Notes under the pieces: generated by a model
What the model saw: the letters and a program-made list of their open reading frames with translations, nothing else
What the model was told of the DNA's origin: nothing
The model's database searches: none
Assembly (NCBI GenBank): GCA_030760725.1
Contig: JASWHV010000008.1
Coordinates: 50,009,671-50,073,670, forward strand
Origin: Neostapfia colusana
Taxonomy: Eukaryota > Streptophyta > Magnoliopsida > Poales > Poaceae
DNA length: 64,000 nucleotides
Direction: 5' to 3'
Shown here: piece after piece, positions 1-10,995 of the stretch
How positions within the stretch are numbered: the stretch's first letter is position 1
Layout of the letters: each line of letters starts with the position of its first letter
Program-made: the position numbers and the translations under genes

Positions 1-301
1 GGATGATGTGGTGTTCAATGCCAAGACTTCAGACCTGAAGAAGGATTCTAGGTTCGTGGAGTCCCCCGGGCAACACCTGTGACGGAGCCCACAAGATTTA
101 TATTCCGCTGTTGTTTTATTTACATGTTATGAACATATTATCGTCCATCGAGACATTATGCTATGTAAGACTTATTTTATATTCGAACACTTGGCTTGTA
201 ATAAATGATGCTTCACTATTTGTCATCACATGCATGAGAGAATGATCCTGGCATACATGTGATATTCACTCGGTTGTTCTTTGGGCAAACCGGGTGTGAC
301 A
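1..301 (+). repeat. 3' end of an LTR (element L), rest off the left edge
   Basis: This segment ends in CGGGTGTGACA at 301, an end typical of plant gypsy LTRs. The very next bases resume Sirevirus A gag sequence that can be aligned with element B, so 301/302 is an insertion junction. A polyadenylation-like AATAAA lies at 200-205. The 5 bp after the junction, TGTTA (302-306), are the likely target duplication; the partner would be off the window. It does not match the other LTRs here, so it is a separate family. Orientation is taken from the terminal CA and the AATAAA. The superfamily is inferred only from its look. Confidence 0.6.
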
Positions 302-305
302 TGTT

Positions 306-564
306 ATGAGTCAGAAATATTCAAAGTTTACCTCCGGAGCTTCAGTTTTTGCCTCCGGAGCTACTGATTTTCGTGCTACACAAGTAACACCTCATAGGCC
401 AGTAGTTAAGAACAAAAAATCTCAAACTTTGACTCATAAACCTGCTGTTTTTATCTCATCTTTCGCATGTTATTCCTGCTGGACGTCGTGTGACTCAGTA
501 CTGGATTCCTAAATGCCTTTTAACTAACCCCAGTATTGAGTCATCGACGTATTGTGCTTCTATG
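306..564 (+). pseudogene. gag: Element A: 3' end of gag and gag-pol linker (broken)
   Basis: The DNA aligns with the gag-pol linker of element B (about 7142-7370, minus strand). Shared features are MSQ near the start, HKPAV, and the Gly-Arg-Arg-Val-Thr-Gln-Tyr-Trp-Ile-Pro stretch. In A the open frame from 306 runs to a stop at 510-512 because of a one-base shift near 455-470. In the other frame the linker reads on to the amber codon at 565. No zinc knuckle is left here; those lie further upstream in the family and are lost to element L. Confidence 0.7.
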
Positions 565-567
565 TAG
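565..567 (+). other. In-frame amber codon between gag and pol of A
   Basis: TAG lies in the same frame as both the upstream linker (GTG ACT CAG TAC TGG ATT) and the downstream protease frame, 4 codons before TTG AGG AAG. Element B has TAG at the identical place (7139-7141). Sharing by two separate copies suggests the stop was present in their common source and is not random decay. Confidence 0.75.
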
Positions 568-1364
568 GTTACACGCTTGAGGAAGGAGAACATTTGGATT
601 GTGGATTCAGGTTGCTCACGCCACATGACCGGTAATAAAGAATGGTTCTCCTCTCTCTCTTTCGTGTCATGTGTAGAGAATGTCACTTTTGCCGATAATT
701 CTTCAACTCCTATAATTGCTAAGGGTTCGGTTAGAGTAAATGATCACTACTCTCTGAAGGATGTGGCACTTGTAAAAAATTTGAAATACAACTTGCTTTC
801 TATTTCACAATTGCTAGATGAAAATCTGGAAATTATTTTCAATAAAAACTGCTGCAAAGTTGTAGGTTCAAATAGTGAGCTTATCTTTAACATGTCTCGG
901 TTTGGAAGAGTTTTTAAAGCTGATTTTGATATGTCTTCCTCTAAGCATAGATGTCTAGTTGCAAATGATTTCAAAGATTTATATTTTTGGCATCGTAGAC
1001 TTGGTCACGTAGGCTTTGATCATCTCACATGTGTTAGTGCTCTTGACCATATACGTGGGCTGCCTAAGCTTAAAGGAGACAAAGAAATTGTGTGCTCTTC
1101 TTGTAGACATGCTAAGATGGTTGCAGGATCACATGCTCCTCTCACAATGACCATGACAACTGAACCGGGTCAACTTTTACACCTTGACACCGTAGGACCT
1201 TCACATGTTCAATCCTTCGGAGGTAAATGGTATGTTCTTGTGATTGTTGATGACTATTCTAGATACTCTTGGGTTTACTTTATGGCATCTAAGAATGAAG
1301 CTTTTAGTTACTTTAGAACCTTATTTCTTAGATTATCAATTGATCACCCAGGATCTTTAAGAAC
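568..1364 (+). pseudogene. pol: Element A pol, part 1: protease, GAG-pre-integrase, start of integrase
   Basis: The open frame carries the copia protease motif IVDSGCSRHMTG (catalytic DSG near codons 10-12 counted from 577). Next come the GAG-pre-integrase zinc-binding region LYFWHRRLGHVGFDHL with CSSC near codon 173, and the first part of the integrase core LLHLDTVGP and VIVDDYSRYSW. These enzymes would mature the polyprotein and insert the cDNA. Coding is cut at 1364 by the LTR of B; the same integrase resumes at 11084. Codons read past 1364 belong to B's LTR and are not part of the gene. No stop occurs within this piece. Confidence 0.9.
1360..1364. repeat. Target site duplication AGAAC, left copy (B)
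   Basis: AGAAC immediately precedes TGTAGGATCG of the left LTR of B and is repeated at 11084-11088 after its right LTR. Both lie inside the integrase sequence of A, which joins up when B is taken out. Confidence 0.92.
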
Positions 1365-2969
1365 TGTAGGATCGAAGAGCACGTGAAAAGCTACCAGTGG
1401 GGGGGTGAATGGTAGATTAAAACTTTTCGCAGCGGAAACAACAAAAACCACTCAGCAAAAAATCAATCGGTTAAAGAAACCGTGTGTGCAAGTGTTTTCA
1501 AACGTCTTCAACCGTGACAAATCAAGTAGAGAGGTAGAGAATCAAGTCACGGATCTAATGCAACAAAAATCACTTGAAAACACAAAGTAAAACTTGAGAT
1601 ACGATCAAAACATTAAACGAAGATCAATCTGTTCTACCCGATATAAAACAGATCTGCAACGCTGCAAAGAAACTCGTGTATCTCAAAAACTACAGATCCG
1701 GAGCTCGTGAAAATTTTACAGGTGACATATAATTGAGTTGTGAAGACAACCCAAAAAGAATCACGTCAATTGGATCTGTAAAAATCGAGTTATGAATGAA
1801 ACAGCGAAGCAACGTCGGTCTGTCCAGAAACTCGGCGAGAAAGACTTGACGAAAAACAAGTCGGACGAACAAGGCACAAAAGCTCCACGAAACTATGAAC
1901 TTTATTCAATAGAAACACAAGAGGAACAGCCCAAAGTTCTCTACCCACGAGAGCTCTAGCCTCCCTTGCTTTTATAGCCAGCCCTCAGGCTAAACAATCC
2001 AATCTAGGACTCCTACTCCTAATTGGACTCGTATCCTAACTTAACATAACTGCTCAGTACTCTCCTATTCGTAGATAGAAGCAATCGTGAGACTTCCAAA
2101 CATCTTAGGAACGTCCTAAAAATTCCTAAAACAACTCAACTTCGTGCCTAGCACGAAATCCTATCATAACCAACTCAAATCTTCAATATTTGAGCCATAT
2201 CCGACTCAGCCTCAGCCTGAGTACGCAATCCAGCCGGTTGGACCTTTCCGACCAATTCTTTACGTCCACTTCTCTTCATCACGCCTTGGAACAATGTTGC
2301 CACGTCCATGCACTCCTTGCACACGTGAAAACACCTTCCAATGACGTACACGCAACCTTCATATGCACTGCCCTTGATCCAAACATGCTGCGCGACCTCC
2401 CGATCAACTCAACCACAGCTCCTCCCGAACATGGTTGTTGGAACCTCATCTCCTCCCTGAGACTAGTCCAAGGATCCTGTCACCAGCCATGTCTTGAACT
2501 CAAGCAACACCTACACATGAATAAACAACCAATTCTTCCGAGCACAAGTCCTCAACTTGACTCACGTTAGTTCGAAAACCACAACACCTTACATGAGCAC
2601 GTCACGTAAGCATGTTGCAAACCATATCAAATGATAACAGCCATAACCACCAAAACACACCAAAAACTTAGCAAAATAATACTAAGCAAACCTTCCCATA
2701 AAGCAAGTTTGAAACATTGCGAGTTAAAAGCAAAAACAAGACGCTGCAGTTCTACGAGTTGAACTTCACGGGAGCTCCCTAAAAACAAGCTCCGGACCTC
2801 ACAGAAGCTCTCCGGACCTTGCGTCGGACCTTGCCAACACTTGGCGGACCTAACAAAGAACTTGTCGTACCTTGCCACAGAAGAATGTTTTGGCAATATT
2901 CAAAACTTTGAATGTTAATGCTAACTTTTAACCTAATTGCCAATATATTCAGCACACATAGGTCCCACA
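1365..2969 (-). repeat. 3' LTR of B
   Basis: In element orientation it starts TGTGGGACC and ends in CCTACA. It pairs with 9461-11083. It is 1605 bp, 18 bp shorter than the 5' LTR, largely because one roughly 20-bp repeat unit is present only in the 5' copy. Short open frames inside it (for example near 2190-2570) are not genes. Confidence 0.95.
1969..1976 (-). promoter_or_regulatory. TATA box of the 3' LTR of B
   Basis: TATAAAAG on the minus strand, in the same context (CTGGC before, CAAGGG after) as the TATA boxes of the 5' LTR and of elements A and C. It marks the end of U3. Confidence 0.65.
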
Positions 2970-2980
2970 ATCTCCCCCTT
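2970..2980 (-). other. Polypurine tract of B
   Basis: AAGGGGGAGAT lies directly against the 3' LTR on the minus strand, the expected plus-strand primer. Four similar tracts follow further into the element (see 2985-3953). Confidence 0.85.
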
Positions 2981-2984
2981 GATG

Positions 2985-3953
2985 AATGCATTGGCAACAC
3001 CAATTAAAATCCGAACATTGGCTTATGAAAAGTTTTGAAAAGCTTTGAAAACTCATTTCTCCCCCTTTATTAATTTCTCCCCATTTTTTAAAATCAGAGA
3101 AGGAAGAAAGTGTATAACATATGCAAAGTGTAAAAAAATCTCTCCTTATACATATTTCTCCCCCTTTGACAATGTATTCAGCAAGGTTCAAAAGAGAAAT
3201 TTTTAAATGTTATGACCATATTATAACATATACATACAAAACAAAGCTCATCCAAGTCATACTATCAAGTTACTTACACTATCACATCATTGAGATACAT
3301 AAAGTAGTGTAAGCCATGCTAGAGATCAAATGTATTTTTCAGATTAAGCAAGTCATGATCTCCCTTACTCAACTATTTCAAAACATGAAAACATGACACT
3401 TGTTGCTGCATTTTTATTATTCATAATCATTTAAGGCACAAAGTTGATCATATGATATTTGCAAGAGATTATATGCCGCATCAGCCTTATTCTAACCAAC
3501 CAAGCCAAGCCTATGTCATTTGAGAATCAGAAGCTTAAGGACATGGTTTTAGTCATACACAATTCCTTCCAAGTTCATATCTTAGTGCAATGATAAGCAA
3601 TCTCAAAAGAAAAAGTGCGATGCATGTATATTCTCTTGATCTTTTCTCAATTTTTTATTTGAAAACTCAACATGTGAGCTGATCACTTGATTATTTTTTT
3701 ATGATTAAAAGCACTTGTGAGCACGCAACAAGTTCAAAACAGCAAGAAAGTTCGATCATGACCAGATTTAGTGTAAGTAATTATTCCAATTACTAGTCAT
3801 GGCAAAAACTACAAAATGTATAACATGAGTAATGTAGTAAGAACTTTCAGCCTGTAAAAGGAATCACAAAGTCATATATGTATGAAATACTATGCTCATA
3901 TTATTTTAGTTTCAGATTCACACATAGACTTTCAAAGTTTCAAAAACTCCCCC
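2985..3953 (-). other. 3' untranslated region of B with repeated polypurine tracts
   Basis: No coding sequence. Besides the terminal PPT, the minus strand has GGGGGAGAAA-like tracts near 3055-3065, 3075-3085, 3153-3167 and 3947-3958, the last just after the pol stop. Elements A and C have the same arrangement. Multiple PPT copies in this region are reported for Sireviruses. Confidence 0.75.
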
Positions 3954-5780
3954 TCAATTTAAGCCATGAGGATGCATAACCCCTATTTCACTACGAATGA
4001 AACAAAAACGAGTGAAATCCAAAGGTTTTGTAAAAATATCAGCCAATTGTTGTTCGGTATCGACATGGTGAAGCACAATGTTTCCTTTTTCAACATTATC
4101 ACGAAGAAAGTGATACCTAATGTCAATGTGCTTAGTTCTAGAGTGTTTCACGGGGTTTTTAGCAATACAAATTGCACTAGTGTTATCACAAAACAGTGGA
4201 ACACTATCTAAATCAACCCCATAGTCCTTAAGTGTTTGAACAATCCAAAGAATTTGTGAGCAAGTGCTAGCCGCAGCTACATATTCAGATTCGGCCGTGG
4301 ATTGTGCAACTGAACTTTGTTTTCTAGAGGACCAAGCAACAAGTGAATTACCAAGAAAATGACAAGCACCCGAAGTACTTTTCCTATCAATCCTACAAAT
4401 CCCAAAATCAGCATCCGAAAAAGCTTTCAAAGAAACGGTTGAGGAGGAAGGAAGAAAAATGCCAAATTCTTGAGTTCCATGTAGGTACCTGAGAATCCTT
4501 TTGATGGCTTGGCGATGTGAAGCACGTGGAGAAGCTTCAAAACATGCACAAAGACATACGCTGAATTGTATGTCCGGTCTTGACGCCGTGAGATACAAAA
4601 GTGATCCAATCATACTTCTGTATTCTTTTTTATCGACCGGGTCACCATCTTCGTCAAGTTCAAGTGTTGTTGCTGTTCCCATTGGTGTCCGAAGAGGCTT
4701 GCATTTGTCCATGTTGAAGTGCTTAAGAAGGTCCTTTGTATACTTAGTTTGATGCACAAAAGTTCCTTCTTTTGTTTGCTTGATTTGCAGCCCCAAAAAG
4801 TATGTGAGTTCTCCCATCATACTCATCTCAAATTCTGAACTCATCATAGCTGAAAACTTGGACACGAGATCATGAGAAGCACAACCAAAGATAATATCAT
4901 CCACATACACTTGAACGAATAATGAGTCATTGCCGTGCTTAAGTACAAAAAGAGTTTTATCAACCTTGCCCATGGTAAACCCCTTTTCAAGTAAGAATGT
5001 TTTTAACCTATCATACCATGCTCTAGGGGCTTGTTTTAGACTGTACAAGGCTTTGGACAGTTTGTAAACATGATTAGGAAAATTTGGATTTTCAAAACCC
5101 AGTGGCTGCTTAACATAAACCTCCTCCTCTATGTAGCCATTAAGAAAAGCACTTTTAACATCCATTTGATATAACTTGAAACCTTTAGATGCAGCAAATG
5201 CTAATAAAATTCTTATAGCTTCTAATCTAGCAACAGGAGCAAATGTTTCATCAAAATCTAGACCTTCAATTTGAGTCAAACCTTGAGCAACCAACCTAGC
5301 TTTATTCCTAACCACAACCCCATCCTCACTTTGCTTATTTTTAAATACCCATTTAGTTCCAATTAATGTGTGACCTTGAGGTGGAGGTACAAGTTTCCAA
5401 ACATTATTTCTTTCAAAATTTTCTAACTCTTCTTGCATGGCATTAATCCAAGATTCATTAGTGAGTGCGTGTGATATATCCTTGGGTTCAAAAGAAGCAA
5501 CAAAAGTAGAATGAGCATGAGAGTTTGGATCGCAAAACCTGGACCGAGTGACTCGTTCATGCAAGCTTCCAATGATTTGTTGTGGAGGATGACTTTTGAG
5601 TACTCGGAGGGGAGTAGACACTTCACAAGCACCTTCTTCATCATGTTCGGACCTTTGATTAGGAGAGCTTGTTGATTGAGGAATGTCCGAACCAGCAGTA
5701 GTGACTGTTGGTGCTGGTTGTGGTGCAAAATCAGCAGCTTGATCGTTATTTACTTCCGAGTTTTTGGGCAGCAGCACCAC
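3954..5780 (-). pseudogene. pol: Element B pol, 3' part: reverse transcriptase and RNase H
   Basis: A 608-codon open frame covering the copia reverse transcriptase and RNase H. RT marks include NKARLVAQG, DVKSAFLNG, the catalytic YVDD (4896-4907) and LTYFLGLQI. RNase H marks include SDADFG, RKSTSG, STAESEYVA and the C-terminal TKHIDIRYHFLRD with ADIFTKPL. RT copies genomic RNA to cDNA in the virus-like particle and RNase H removes the RNA. The frame is intact, but it is out of phase with the integrase frame before it because one base is missing near 5845-5855, where A keeps it. The true polyprotein has no start here; the first ATG is incidental. Confidence 0.92.
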
Positions 5781-5845
5781 TTCTTCATCTTCTTCAATAA
5801 AAATACTCTCTCCCTGCGGATATGGATCCGGACCTGCAATATCGA

Positions 5846-6442
5846 TCTAGTACTTGGGCTAGCTTGATCAAAAGAAACCTCGCAAGTCTCCACAATTTTG
5901 TTAGTGTCAAGTAAAAGCACACGGTAGCCTCTAGTATGAGATGGATAACCAAGAAACATGCCATCAACAGATCTAGCTTCAAATTTATCAAGATTACCAT
6001 GTTTCTTAACAAAGCATTTGCAACCAAAAACCCTAAAGTGTGTAACACTAGGCCTATGTCCAAACCGGAGCTCATATGGAGTTTTTCCATGCTTAGCACG
6101 CAAGAAAACACGATTTGAGACATAACAAGCGGTTGCAATTGCATCAGCCCAAAATTTCCTAGGAGTTTGATATTCATCAAGCATAGTCCTAGCCATGTCA
6201 ACTAAGGTCCTATTCTTTCTTTCTACGACACCATTTTGTTGTGGTACATTGGGTGAAGAGTATTGATGATCTATTCCATTTTCAGCACAAAAGTGATCAA
6301 AGGATTGGTTTTTAAATTCAGTTCCATTATCACTTCTAATTGCTTTTAATGATCCTGGGTGACCAATAGATAATCTAAGAAATAAAGTTCTAAAATGACT
6401 AAAAGCTTCATTCTTAGATGCCATAAAATAAACCCAAGAATA
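5846..6442 (-). pseudogene. pol: Element B pol, middle: integrase core and C-terminus
   Basis: Continues the integrase after the stop at 6443-6445 in the same frame: IRSDNGTEFKNQ (second catalytic Asp), PQQNGVVERKNRTL (catalytic Glu) and the C-terminal FGCKCFVKKHG with MFLGYPSHTRGYRV. Integrase joins the cDNA ends to the genome. The frame is lost at its 3' end by a one-base deletion relative to A. Confidence 0.9.
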
Positions 6443-7138
6443 TCAGGAATAATCATCAACAATCACAAGCACATACCATTTACCTCCGAAGGATTGAACA
6501 CGTGCCGGACCTACTGTGTCAAGATGTAAAAGTTGTCCCGGTTCAGCTGTCATGGTCATTGTGAGAGGAGCATGTGAACCTGCAACAAACTTAGCATGTC
6601 TACAAGAAGAGCACACAATATCATTGTCCTTTTTAAGCTTCGGCAGCCCACGTATGCGATCGAGAGCACGAACACGAGTGAGATGATCAAAGCCTATGTT
6701 ACCAAGTCTACGATGCCAAAAATATAGATCCTCTGTATCATTAGCAACTAGACACCGATGCTTAGAAGTTGACAAATCAAAATCAGCTTTAAAAACTCTT
6801 CCAAACCTAGACATGTTAAACAAAAGCTCACCTTTTGAATCTACAACCTTGCAGCAATTTTTAGCAAAGCTAACCTCTAGATTTTCATCTAGCAATTGTG
6901 AAACCGAAAGCAAGTTGTATTTCAAATTTTTAACAAGTGCCACATCTTTCAAAGTGTAGAGATTGTTTACTCTAACCGAACCTTTAGCAAATATGGGAGT
7001 AGAAGTGTTATCGGCGAAAGTAACATTTTCTACACGTGACACAAAAGAGAGAGAGGAGAACCATTCGTTGTTACCGGTCATGTGGCGTGATCGACCTGAA
7101 TCCACAATCCAAATGTTCTCCTTCCTCAAACGTGAAAC
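6443..7138 (-). pseudogene. pol: Element B pol, 5' part: protease, GAG-pre-integrase, integrase N-terminal core
   Basis: Protease motif IVDSGRSRHMTG, then LYFWHRRLGNIGFDHL with CSSCRHAK (zinc-binding GAG-pre-integrase) and LLHLDTVGP plus VIVDDYS of the integrase. The frame stops at a TGA (6443-6445) where A has an Arg codon (AGA), so it is a recent nonsense change in the integrase; a CGA ancestor would explain it. Coding resumes in the same frame downstream. The open part starts 4 codons after the amber at 7139-7141. Confidence 0.9.
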
Positions 7139-7141
7139 CTA
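7139..7141 (-). other. In-frame amber codon between gag linker and pol of B
   Basis: TAG in the context GCT GTG TAG GTT TCA CGT, at the same position as in A (565-567). The linker frame before it and the protease frame after it are the same frame. Confidence 0.75.
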
Positions 7142-7299
7142 CACAGCAGCACAATACGTCGATGACTCAATAGTGGGGTTAGTTAAAAGACTTTTAGGAA
7201 TCCAGTACTGAGTCACACGACGTCCAGCAGGAATAACACGCGAAAGCTGAGAAGGTACAGCAGGTTTATGAGCCAAACATCGAAATTTTTTGTTCCCAA

Positions 7300-9399
7300 C
7301 TACTGACTTAGAAGATGTGTTATATGTAGCACAAAAAACAGTAGGTCCGGGAGCAAGTTTTGACTCATTACAGCAGGTTGCAAGCTCCGAACATTTGGTC
7401 TAGCAGATTTTGCTTGGTTGTTATGTGATCTAGCAAGTATTCTTTGTTTCTTATCGTGTTTAGCTAGTCTATAACAAAAATCCATGACATGACCATCTCT
7501 ACCACAGTAGGTACAATGAAAAATAACCTTATTATCATGTCTAGATGAGCAAGCAACACGTTTATTAGAACCCGAATGGGACAGTACTCCTGCAGATTTT
7601 AAAATCACCTCTTTTTGTCTAGGAGCTGTTTGAATCAAACCGCTTCCTAATGACTTTACAACTTTAGGTGGGTGTGCCTTAGCATGAGCATGAGAATTAA
7701 AACCTAAACCAGTTTTATCATTACAAGACTTGGAAGAATTCAGCAGCAAGTTTAGGTTCTTATTTGCATTAGAAAACCGATCTAGTGTCCTATGCATGTC
7801 ATCAAGTTTATTGGACAGATCAAAGAAGTTTTCACATGAAGTTTTTCCTTTTAGTTTGCAATTTGAACAATATTTAACTTCATGCACACGTAAAGCATTG
7901 TTCAAAATAGAAATCTCATTCATAGCATCATTTAGTTTCTTATTCAGATCATCACATGAAGAACAATGCAAATCAATTGTAGAACAACAAGCATATTTCA
8001 AATTTTTATCATTAAGTGCAGCAAGCTCTTTGTTCTTTTCAATTTCAAGTTCAAGTTTATCAAGTGTAGATGCGTGTGCACTTCTTAAAGAGGATAATTG
8101 TTCATAAATCAAATCACATGAGGAACAAGAATCATCACTAGGAATCAAAGTTTTTAAACGATTGATTTCAGATTCTAGTGGTTCAATTTTAACAGCATTG
8201 TTCCTAAGTTTTTTACCCTTTTTCTTTAATATAACAGTGGCACGAGAAATAGCATCACACATTTCTTCGCAAGTGGGACATACCTCTTCATCGTCGCTGT
8301 TGTGTTCTGCCTCCTCGGAGCTTGAACTTGACTTGCTCGCCATGCAGCACATATTTGCCATAGCTTCTTCATCTTCATCACTACCGGTGTCCACATCACT
8401 TGAGCCGAAATCTTGAAGTGCAGAGATCATACTATGCACTATGTTGCGCATTGATAAATCTTTCTTCTTCTTATTCTTTGCAAACAATTTCTTCGGCCTT
8501 GTTTGCTTTTCTTCACGTGAAGTCGGACCTGAAAGGTTAGGGCACTCCGTACGAAAATGTCCTGTCTTACCACATTCAAAACATCGTTGAGGTCCGGAGC
8601 TTCCTCTCCTTCTAGTTCTCACATTTTGCAATGCTTTTGAGAACCGAGTAGAGATGAGTGCAAGCTCCTCCTCTGGAAACTCTTCAATCTGTTCAAGGGT
8701 TAGAGAGGACAGCAAAGAGAGTGCACCACTAGATGATGATTGACTAGAACTAGACATGTCACGTTGCGAAACAAATGCAATAGACTTGTTGGGGTTTTTA
8801 CGTGAGATGATGTCAATTTCATGAGTTTTCAATTTAGAATAAAGCACGTCTAAAGTAAGAGAACTCACGACAGTAGATTCACGAATAGATGTAACTTTCA
8901 TCTCCCAAATTGACATATCTAATGCTGCTAACAATTGTCTAGCATTTTCAGCATCTGAAAAGTTAACATTGACACTACGCAAGTTGCTGAGAATTTTATT
9001 AAAGCGAGCAAAAAGGTCATCAATTGACTCACCGGGTTGCATCTCAAAACGCATGTATTCTTTCTTGAACATATCTTGCCTTACCTCCTTGATCGTATTG
9101 GATCCTTCATGGTAGTCACAAAGAGCTTTCCAAACATCATATGCAGATCGGAGGTGTGCAACACGGTCGAAGTCGCTTTGAGTCAATCCTTGGATGATCA
9201 AGTTGCGAGCCTTGTTGTTGTTGTCAACATCTCTCATGTTCGCAGCCATATCTTGATCATTGGGTGGTACATCGAAGTTCCGGTAGACCTTTTCCCATAT
9301 GGCGAAGCCTTGCGCCTGTATGTAGGCCTCCATCCGCGCCTTCCAAACCTGAAAATCGATGCCATTGAACACACAAGGTTTTGCGTAGTACTTCTCCAT
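7300..9399 (-). CDS. gag: Element B Gag polyprotein (699 codons)
   Basis: Forms the virus-like particle and packages the RNA. The start MEKYYAKPCVFNGIDFQVWK is typical of copia Gag and lies just inside the PBS. Residues about 55-200 form the UBN2-type capsid region (DYHEGSNTIKEV, FARFNKILSNL, LLAALD). Zinc knuckle 1, CFECGKTGHFRTEC, is near residues 273-286. Residues about 400-570 are acidic and coiled-coil-like with paired Cys motifs (CSSCDLIYEQL, CSSCDDLNKKL, CSNCKLKG). Knuckle 2, CTYCGRDGHVMDFC, is near 629-642. A long Gag with two distant knuckles fits Sireviruses. The last about 15 codons look out of frame: at a run of six T near 7320 the linker frame is one base back, so the natural end is probably the amber at 7139. 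Confidence 0.88.
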   Translation of the reverse strand: MEKYYAKPCVFNGIDFQVWKARMEAYIQAQGFAIWEKVYRNFDVPPNDQDMAANMRDVDNNNKARNLIIQGLTQSDFDRVAHLRSAYDVWKALCDYHEGSNTIKEVRQDMFKKEYMRFEMQPGESIDDLFARFNKILSNLRSVNVNFSDAENARQLLAALDMSIWEMKVTSIRESTVVSSLTLDVLYSKLKTHEIDIISRKNPNKSIAFVSQRDMSSSSQSSSSGALSLLSSLTLEQIEEFPEEELALISTRFSKALQNVRTRRRGSSGPQRCFECGKTGHFRTECPNLSGPTSREEKQTRPKKLFAKNKKKKDLSMRNIVHSMISALQDFGSSDVDTGSDEDEEAMANMCCMASKSSSSSEEAEHNSDDEEVCPTCEEMCDAISRATVILKKKGKKLRNNAVKIEPLESEINRLKTLIPSDDSCSSCDLIYEQLSSLRSAHASTLDKLELEIEKNKELAALNDKNLKYACCSTIDLHCSSCDDLNKKLNDAMNEISILNNALRVHEVKYCSNCKLKGKTSCENFFDLSNKLDDMHRTLDRFSNANKNLNLLLNSSKSCNDKTGLGFNSHAHAKAHPPKVVKSLGSGLIQTAPRQKEVILKSAGVLSHSGSNKRVACSSRHDNKVIFHCTYCGRDGHVMDFCYRLAKHDKKQRILARSHNNQAKSARPNVRSLQPAVMSQNLLPDLLFFVLHITHLLSQ

Positions 9400-9445
9400 G
9401 ATGGTTAGTCAAAACACGTGCAAATCACAAAGATTAGAGCACCTT

Positions 9446-9458
9446 GGCTCTGATACCA
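9446..9458 (-). other. Primer-binding site of B (initiator Met tRNA)
   Basis: TGGTATCAGAGCC on the minus strand, two bases inside the 5' LTR, complementary to the 3' end of plant initiator methionine tRNA. It fixes the element's orientation. Confidence 0.93.
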
Positions 9459-10063
9459 ATTGTAGAATCGAAGAGCACGTGAAAAGCTACCAGAGGGGGG
9501 TGAATGGTAGATTAAAACTTTTCGCAGCGGAAACAACAAAAACCGCTCAGCAAAAAATCAATCGGTTAAAGAAACCGTGTGTGCAAGTGTTTTCAAACGT
9601 GTTCAACCGTGACAAATCAAGTAGAGAGGTAGAGAATCAAGTCACGGATCTAATGCAACAAGAATCACTTGAAAACACAAAGTAAAACTTGATATACGAT
9701 CAAAACATTAAACGAAGATCAATCTGTTCTACCCGATATAAAACAGATCTGCAACGCTGCAAAGAAACTCGTGTATCTCAAAAACTACAAATCCGGAGCT
9801 CGAGAAAATTTCACAGATGATAGATAATTGAGTTGTGAAGACAACCCAAAAAGAATCACGTCAATTGGATCTGTAAAAATCGAGTTATGAACGAAACAGC
9901 GAAGCAACGTCGGTCTGTCCAGAAACTCGGCGAGAAAGACTTGACGAAAAACAAGTCGGACGAATAAGGCACAAAAGTTCCACGAAACTATGAACTTTAT
10001 TCAATAGAAACACAAGAGGAACAGCCCAAAGTTCTCTACCCACGAGAGCTTTAGCCTCCCTTG

Positions 10064-10071
10064 CTTTTATA
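10064..10071 (-). promoter_or_regulatory. TATA box of the 5' LTR of B
   Basis: TATAAAAG on the minus strand, followed by the CAAGGG that also follows the TATA boxes of A and C. It would direct genomic RNA of B. Confidence 0.7.
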
Positions 10072-10864
10072 GCCAGCCCTCAGGCTAAACAATCCAATCT
10101 AGGACTCCTACTCCTAATTGGACTCATATCCTAACTTACAATAACTGCTCAGGACTCTCCTATTTGCAGATAGAAGCAATCGTGAGACTTCCAAACACCT
10201 TAGGAACGTCCTAAACATTCCTAAAACAACTCAACTTCGTGCCTAGCACGAAATCCTATCATAACCAACTCAAATTTTCCATATTTGAGCCATATCCGAC
10301 TCAGCCTCAGCCTGAGTACGCAATCCAGCCGGTTGGACCTTTCCGACCAATTCTTTATGTCCACTCCTCTTCATCACGCCTTGGAACAATGTTTCCATGT
10401 CCATGCACTCCTTGCACACGTGCAAACACCTACCAACGATGTACACGCAACCTTCATATGCACTGCCCTTGATCCAAACATGCTGCGCGACCTCCCGATC
10501 AACTCAACCACAGCTCCTCCCAAACTTGGTTGTTGGAACCTCATCTCCTCCCTGAGACTAGTCCAAGGATCCCGTCACCAGTCATGTCTTGAACTCAAGA
10601 AACACCTGCACATGAATAAACAACCAATTCTTCCAAGCACAAGTCCTCGACTTGACTCACGTTAGTTCGAAAACCACAATACCTTACATGAGCACGTCAC
10701 ATAAGCATGTTGCGAACCATATCAAATGATAACAGCCATAACCACCAAAACACACCAAAAACTTAGCAAATTAATACTAAGCAAACCTTCCCATAAAGAA
10801 GTTTGAAACATTGCGAGTTAAAAGCAAAAACAAGACGCTGCAGTTCTACGAGTTGAACTTCACG

Positions 10865-10995
10865 GGAGCTCCCTAAAAACAAGCTCCGGACCTCACAGAA
10901 GCTCTCCGGACCTTGCAGCAGCTCTCCGGACCATGCGTCGGACCTTGCCAACACTTGGCGGAACTAACAAAGAACTTGTCGGACCTTGCCACAGA
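10865..10995 (-). repeat. Short GGTCCG-type repeats in the U3 of B
   Basis: On the minus strand, GGTCCG or AGGTCCGGAG units recur every 12-30 bp (about seven times) upstream of the TATA box. The 3' LTR has the matching array near 2765-2885 with one unit less. Elements A (14506-14650) and C (30195-30350) share it. Palindromic repeats upstream of the TATA box are reported for Sirevirus LTRs. Confidence 0.65.

Noticed and set aside
9446..9458. Possible tRNA gene, from the match to initiator Met tRNA
   Set aside because: Only the 13-base acceptor-end complement is present, next to an LTR; it is a primer-binding site. The same holds at 15653, 40637 and 60333.
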